Assembly: GCA_021307315.1 (NCBI GenBank)
Contig: JAJSPD010000009.1
Location: 744,001-808,000, forward strand
Direction: 5' to 3'
Source: Bisporella sp. PMI_857
Lineage: Eukaryota > Ascomycota > Leotiomycetes > Helotiales > Helotiaceae
Length of the DNA: 64,000 bases
In this document: piece by piece, positions 60,610-64,000 of the stretch
Position numbering within the stretch: position 1 is the first letter of the stretch
Layout of the letters: the number at the start of each line of letters is the position of its first letter
Translations under genes and position numbers: made by a program
Notes under the pieces: generated by a model
Told to the model about the DNA's origin: nothing
The model's database searches: none
Seen by the model: the letters and a program-made list of their open reading frames with translations, nothing else

Positions 60610-61109
60610 CGCTTCCGGTAGTGTATTGTAACGATACAATAACCGTACAGCAAAGACTGACGTTGCCTAGCATGAGGCCCCCGGTTGTCCTCCCTAGCGA
60701 GAGAGTCTAATTGGCTTTAACCCCTGAGACCGAATGTGATCGTTCATCTCAAAATGCGGGGTCGGAGGTAACCCTCAACAGACGCCATCGATACTCCTAT
60801 TCGTGCGTCTAATGCCAGCTGCAGCCCCTACTTACATGGAAAGAATGATCGCTCGGAAGGCTGTTACTTTGTTCACCGCAAAACATTTTGATCAGAATGA
60901 GTTAACCCGAGACTCGTTGTGTTATTATCCTCGCCAGTGAGATCACTCCTTATTTTGCCGCTAAATAGAGTCACGGAACAATTCACAATGCTAGAAAACC
61001 CGGGTTTTTAGACAATTTCCGAGTTACGCTTAACTTGATACAGTATACATTTGAGGAGACCCTTCATTGGCATACACACGCCCAACAACCGCCATATAGA
61101 CCCGCTCGC
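60610..61109. other. Intergenic region downstream of the V-ATPase gene
   Basis: 500 nt with no recognisable gene, RNA or repeat; 3' flank of the V-ATPase subunit B gene on the minus strand. Confidence 0.45.
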
Positions 61110-62898
61110 TTATGCATCTATCAAATTCTCCGTCTCTGCTTCGGTATTGGAGTTGTCCTTAGTATCCTTGTTGCTGGCCTTCGCTTTACCCTTTCGCTCA
61201 GTAGCAGATCTCTGGTAGAACTCTGATAATATCTTGGCTGGAATACGGTTTAGCTGTTCCTTGGGGAAGATGCGCAATAGACTCCAGGCTTGATCAAGGG
61301 ACTCGAAAATAGTTCTAGCTTCATAGGCACCTTGTGCGACGAATTGACGTTCGAACTTCTCCAAAAATTCCAAAGACAATTTGTCTTCAGAAGAGAGAGC
61401 TTCTTCACCAACGACTGCCTTCATAGACGCAGCATCACGACCAATGGCATATTTAGCGTACAACTGGTTTGAGACATCACCATGATCCTTTCGCGTATAT
61501 CCTTCTCCGATAGCTGACTTCATGAGACGGGAAAGCGATGGAAGAACGTTAATAGGTGGGTATATACCACGATTCGATAGCTGGCGATCGATGAAAATTT
61601 GTCCCTCCGTAATGTAACCAGTCAAATCGGGGATCGGGTGAGTGATATCATCATTAGGCATGGTCAAGATGGGGATTTGGGTGATGGACCCATTGCGGCC
61701 TTCCACACGACCAGCACGTTCGTAGATGGTTGACAAATCAGTATACATGTAACCAGGATAACCACGTCGACCTGGCACTTCTTCACGGGCTGCTGAGACC
61801 TCACGCAGGGCATCGCAATAAGACGTCAGATCTGTGAGAATGACCAGAACGTGCTTTTCTAACTGGTAGGCATAGTACTCTGCTGTGGTAAGAGCAAGAC
61901 GAGGCGTAATGATACGTTCGATTCTAGGTTTGTTAGTAGAGCAAGTAAACGCGGGATTAAACTTACGTTGGATCATTGGCTAAGTTCAAGAAGAGTGTGA
62001 CTCGCTCTAAGCTTCCGTTCTCTTCAAAATCTCTGGTGAAGAATCTAGCTGTTTCCAAGTTTACACCCATAGCACCGAAGACAATTGAGAAATTGTCTTC
62101 ATGTCCATCGTGCGTGCCTTTATTGGTAATACCTTGTTTCTGTACCAAACTAGCTTGCCGACAGATCTGAGCGGCAATCTCATTATGCGGGAGACCAGCA
62201 GCTGAGAAAATAGGAATCTTTTGTCCTCGGGCAATGGAGTTCATGGTATCAATGGTTGATATACCAGTAGATATCATTTCTTCAGGATACACCTAGAATC
62301 ATGAGTATATCGCACAAACACCGTCACCAATGGAGCTTACTCGAGAATATGGGTTAATTGGACTGCCGTTGATGTCAAGGTAGTCCTCTGCTAACACTTT
62401 GGGCCCTTTATCAATAGCTCTACCTGACCCATCGAAGATACGACCCAGCATATCCTCTGATACCCCAAGCTTCAGACTTTGTCCAGTGAACTCGACTTTG
62501 GACTGTATATTTATCAGCACCGTCCTTCGTAAATTGTGCGTTATGGATTACCTTCTTAACATCAATACCAGTTGTGCCCTCGAATACCTGAATTTGAAGT
62601 CAGTCTTCCATATCTCCCCGCTATCACCAAACGCACCTGAACAACGGCTCGGTTGCCTGTACAAATGGGTCAGTAAATTCTCAAATATAAGTTCACTACC
62701 GTCTAGGAACGCACCTCGAGCTTCCAGAACTTGTCCAGACCTTTCACTTCCATCTGGCAAAGTCAAGTTGACGATCTCATTGTATCTTGGAAACTTGACA
62801 TTCTCAAGAATAACTAGGGGACCATTGACGCCGCCAATAGTGTTATATCGAATCCGCGGAGTGACGCTGTAGGACGAGGATTCACGTGGGTCTCCCAT
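61110..62898 (-). CDS. VMA2: V-type proton ATPase subunit B (V1 sector)
   Basis: Non-catalytic nucleotide-binding subunit of the V1 hexamer that drives acidification of vacuoles and endosomes. Six exons (62715-62898, 62637-62656, 62552-62587, 62341-62502, 61967-62292, 61110-61923) give 513 residues, the usual length. The protein begins [20 protein letters not shown]. Family motifs: [99 protein letters not shown], and the C-terminal helical domain. Exon 2 has only 20 nt and exon 3 only 36 nt. No in-frame ATG exists upstream of 62,898 after the preceding stop (62,956 region begins with GTG), which fixes the start. Confidence 0.97.
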
Positions 62899-63343
62899 GG
62901 TTGCGGTAGCTAGCAGATTCGAAGATGTGTACTGAGACGATGCTTTAGATGTCACCGTCGTGAGAAGGTTCCAATGCTATCGCAGCTTCAGCTTGGACCA
63001 ATTTGTCTTGGCACATTGATTACGTAACACTGTCTGCTGGTGAGGCTGCTAAGGTTGGAAACATGAGAAGTGAATCAAAAGGAGATTTCAGTAGTGACAA
63101 TCCAAACGCTCCGGTTGAAGCTTATGATTCTTACAAAATTGTATCAAATATCTCCATTAATACTTGCTGAGTGTACCCGATTCAGCCCAGTATCGCTTCG
63201 CTACGATTGCCTGTTTCTCTAAGAAGAGTAGAATAATCAGATTGGATTGTGTTCCACCTTTAGAATTCAGATCACGCATTCGATCCGACGATTTGTATCA
63301 TCCACTGAACATATCTTCTTCGATATTTTAATTTTCCTTTCTG
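62899..63343. other. Intergenic region, V-ATPase promoter side
   Basis: 445 nt between the start of VMA2 and the stop of the HMG-CoA lyase gene, both on the minus strand. I see no clear promoter element. Confidence 0.45.
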
Positions 63344-64000
63344 CTATGAACCTCTTCTCCTGGCACCTAATATAGCCCTGCCAACACTACTAGCATTCTC
63401 TCTCCCTATTTCTCCAGAGATCCATTCTCCAATTTCAGCCAAGTTGTCCAGGTCTACACCAGTCCGCATACCAAGGCTATCCAAGAAGTACACCATATCC
63501 TCAGTAGCAACATTCCCAGTCGCACCTGGACTATACGGACAGCCACCAAGTCCACCAACACTACTGTCAAACGTGCGAATACCATGTTCCAAACTCACAG
63601 CTGTATTAACAAGAGCCTGCCCGTATGTGTCATGAAAATGGCATGCTATATCTTCGTTGCGGACACCAGCTGCTTGCATAGCTTTGAGGAGCAGGCGTGT
63701 TGATGGACCTGTTCCCATGCCTGTAGTATCTCCAAGGGAGATCTCGTCGGCGCCCATTTCTAGCAGATCCGTAGCGATTTCAGCTACCCGTTGGGGATCA
63801 ACATCTCTGCCTTCAAATGGACAGCCTAGAACTACTGAGATATAGGCTCGAACTCGCATGCCAGCAGCCTTAGCTCCTTGTACAACATCTTTAAAACGAA
63901 GCAGGGACGTTTCGATATCGCAATTTAGATTCTTCTTGGAGAATGCTTCAGTGGCGGCAGCAAAAACGGCTATCTCAATCGAAGGTATTTGTTGTGAGAG
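63344..64000 (-). CDS. Hydroxymethylglutaryl-CoA lyase, C-terminal part (cut by window edge)
   Basis: Mitochondrial TIM-barrel lyase that splits HMG-CoA into acetyl-CoA and acetoacetate, the last step of leucine degradation. 218 codons of the C-terminal part are present without an intron. Diagnostic motifs: AVFAAATEAFSKKNLNCD, YISVVLGCPFEG, DEISLGDTTGMGTG, CHFHDTYGQALVN with metal-binding His residues, and GGLGGCPYSPGATGNVATED, which contains the active-site Cys of the HMG-CoA lyase signature. The sequence ends in GARRRGS, without a clear peroxisomal SKL-type signal. The N-terminus lies outside the window. Confidence 0.95.
   Translation of the reverse strand, partial: LSQQIPSIEIAVFAAATEAFSKKNLNCDIETSLLRFKDVVQGAKAAGMRVRAYISVVLGCPFEGRDVDPQRVAEIATDLLEMGADEISLGDTTGMGTGPSTRLLLKAMQAAGVRNEDIACHFHDTYGQALVNTAVSLEHGIRTFDSSVGGLGGCPYSPGATGNVATEDMVYFLDSLGMRTGVDLDNLAEIGEWISGEIGRENASSVGRAILGARRRGS

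Noticed and set aside
62899..62955. Upstream extension of V-ATPase subunit B
   Set aside because: The open frame continues to 62,955 but its first codon is GTG; no in-frame ATG exists before 62,898, and the ATG at 62,898 gives the usual length.

Overview
The window is nuclear DNA from a filamentous ascomycete (Pezizomycotina). Nearly every gene is interrupted by short introns (about 45-260 nt) with GTAAGT/GTATGT-type donors, CTAAC/CTGAC-like branch points and CAG/TAG acceptors. The gene set is typical of these fungi: a HET-domain protein, an SLN1-type hybrid histidine kinase, an RTA1-like protein, an MFS sugar porter, ATG2 and an opsin-related protein. Moderate GC content and gene content suggest, but do not prove, a leotiomycete. 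No CRISPR array, tRNA, rRNA or intact transposon was recognised.

Layout. 1-3,934: the start of a short-chain dehydrogenase (cut by the window edge) and a sugar transporter, both on the minus strand. 6,568-20,738 is gene-dense: a calpain-like protease (-), TFIIH subunit TFB5 (+), an ADGF-type adenosine deaminase (+), a SAC/hSac2 phosphoinositide phosphatase (+), glutathione-dependent formaldehyde dehydrogenase (+) and a ubiquitin-like/AN1 zinc-finger protein (-). 22,453-33,692: autophagy protein ATG2 (-) and the SLN1-type osmosensor kinase (-). 33.7-39.9 kb is an AT-rich, gene-poor island holding a decayed opsin-related gene with three in-frame stops. 39,966-49,395: RTA1-like membrane protein (-), GET2 (+), histone deacetylase RPD3 (-) and a HET-domain protein (-). 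49.9-53.1 kb is a second decayed tract containing a degenerate glycoprotein-like gene. 53,131-64,000: a coiled-coil protein (+), mitochondrial aspartate aminotransferase (-), nicotinamide riboside kinase (+), a secreted aldose 1-epimerase (-), V-ATPase subunit B (-) and the end of HMG-CoA lyase (-, cut by the edge).

How the genes relate. The intact genes are mostly conserved housekeeping functions in mixed orientation, with no biosynthetic-cluster logic. The accessory material (opsin relic, HET gene, glycoprotein relic, a possible third relic at 60.2-60.6 kb) lies in or beside AT-rich tracts. Several of its premature stops can be explained by C-to-T changes at CpA or CpG, which would fit repeat-induced point mutation or simple decay.

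Exon coordinates were derived by hand from splice signals and checked by requiring a continuous reading frame; every complete multi-exon model sums to a multiple of three. No strong candidate for an undescribed system was found. The most unusual observations are a 3-nt micro-exon in the aspartate aminotransferase gene, the decayed opsin-like gene that also lacks the retinal-binding lysine, and the interrupted HAMP domain of the SLN1-type kinase.
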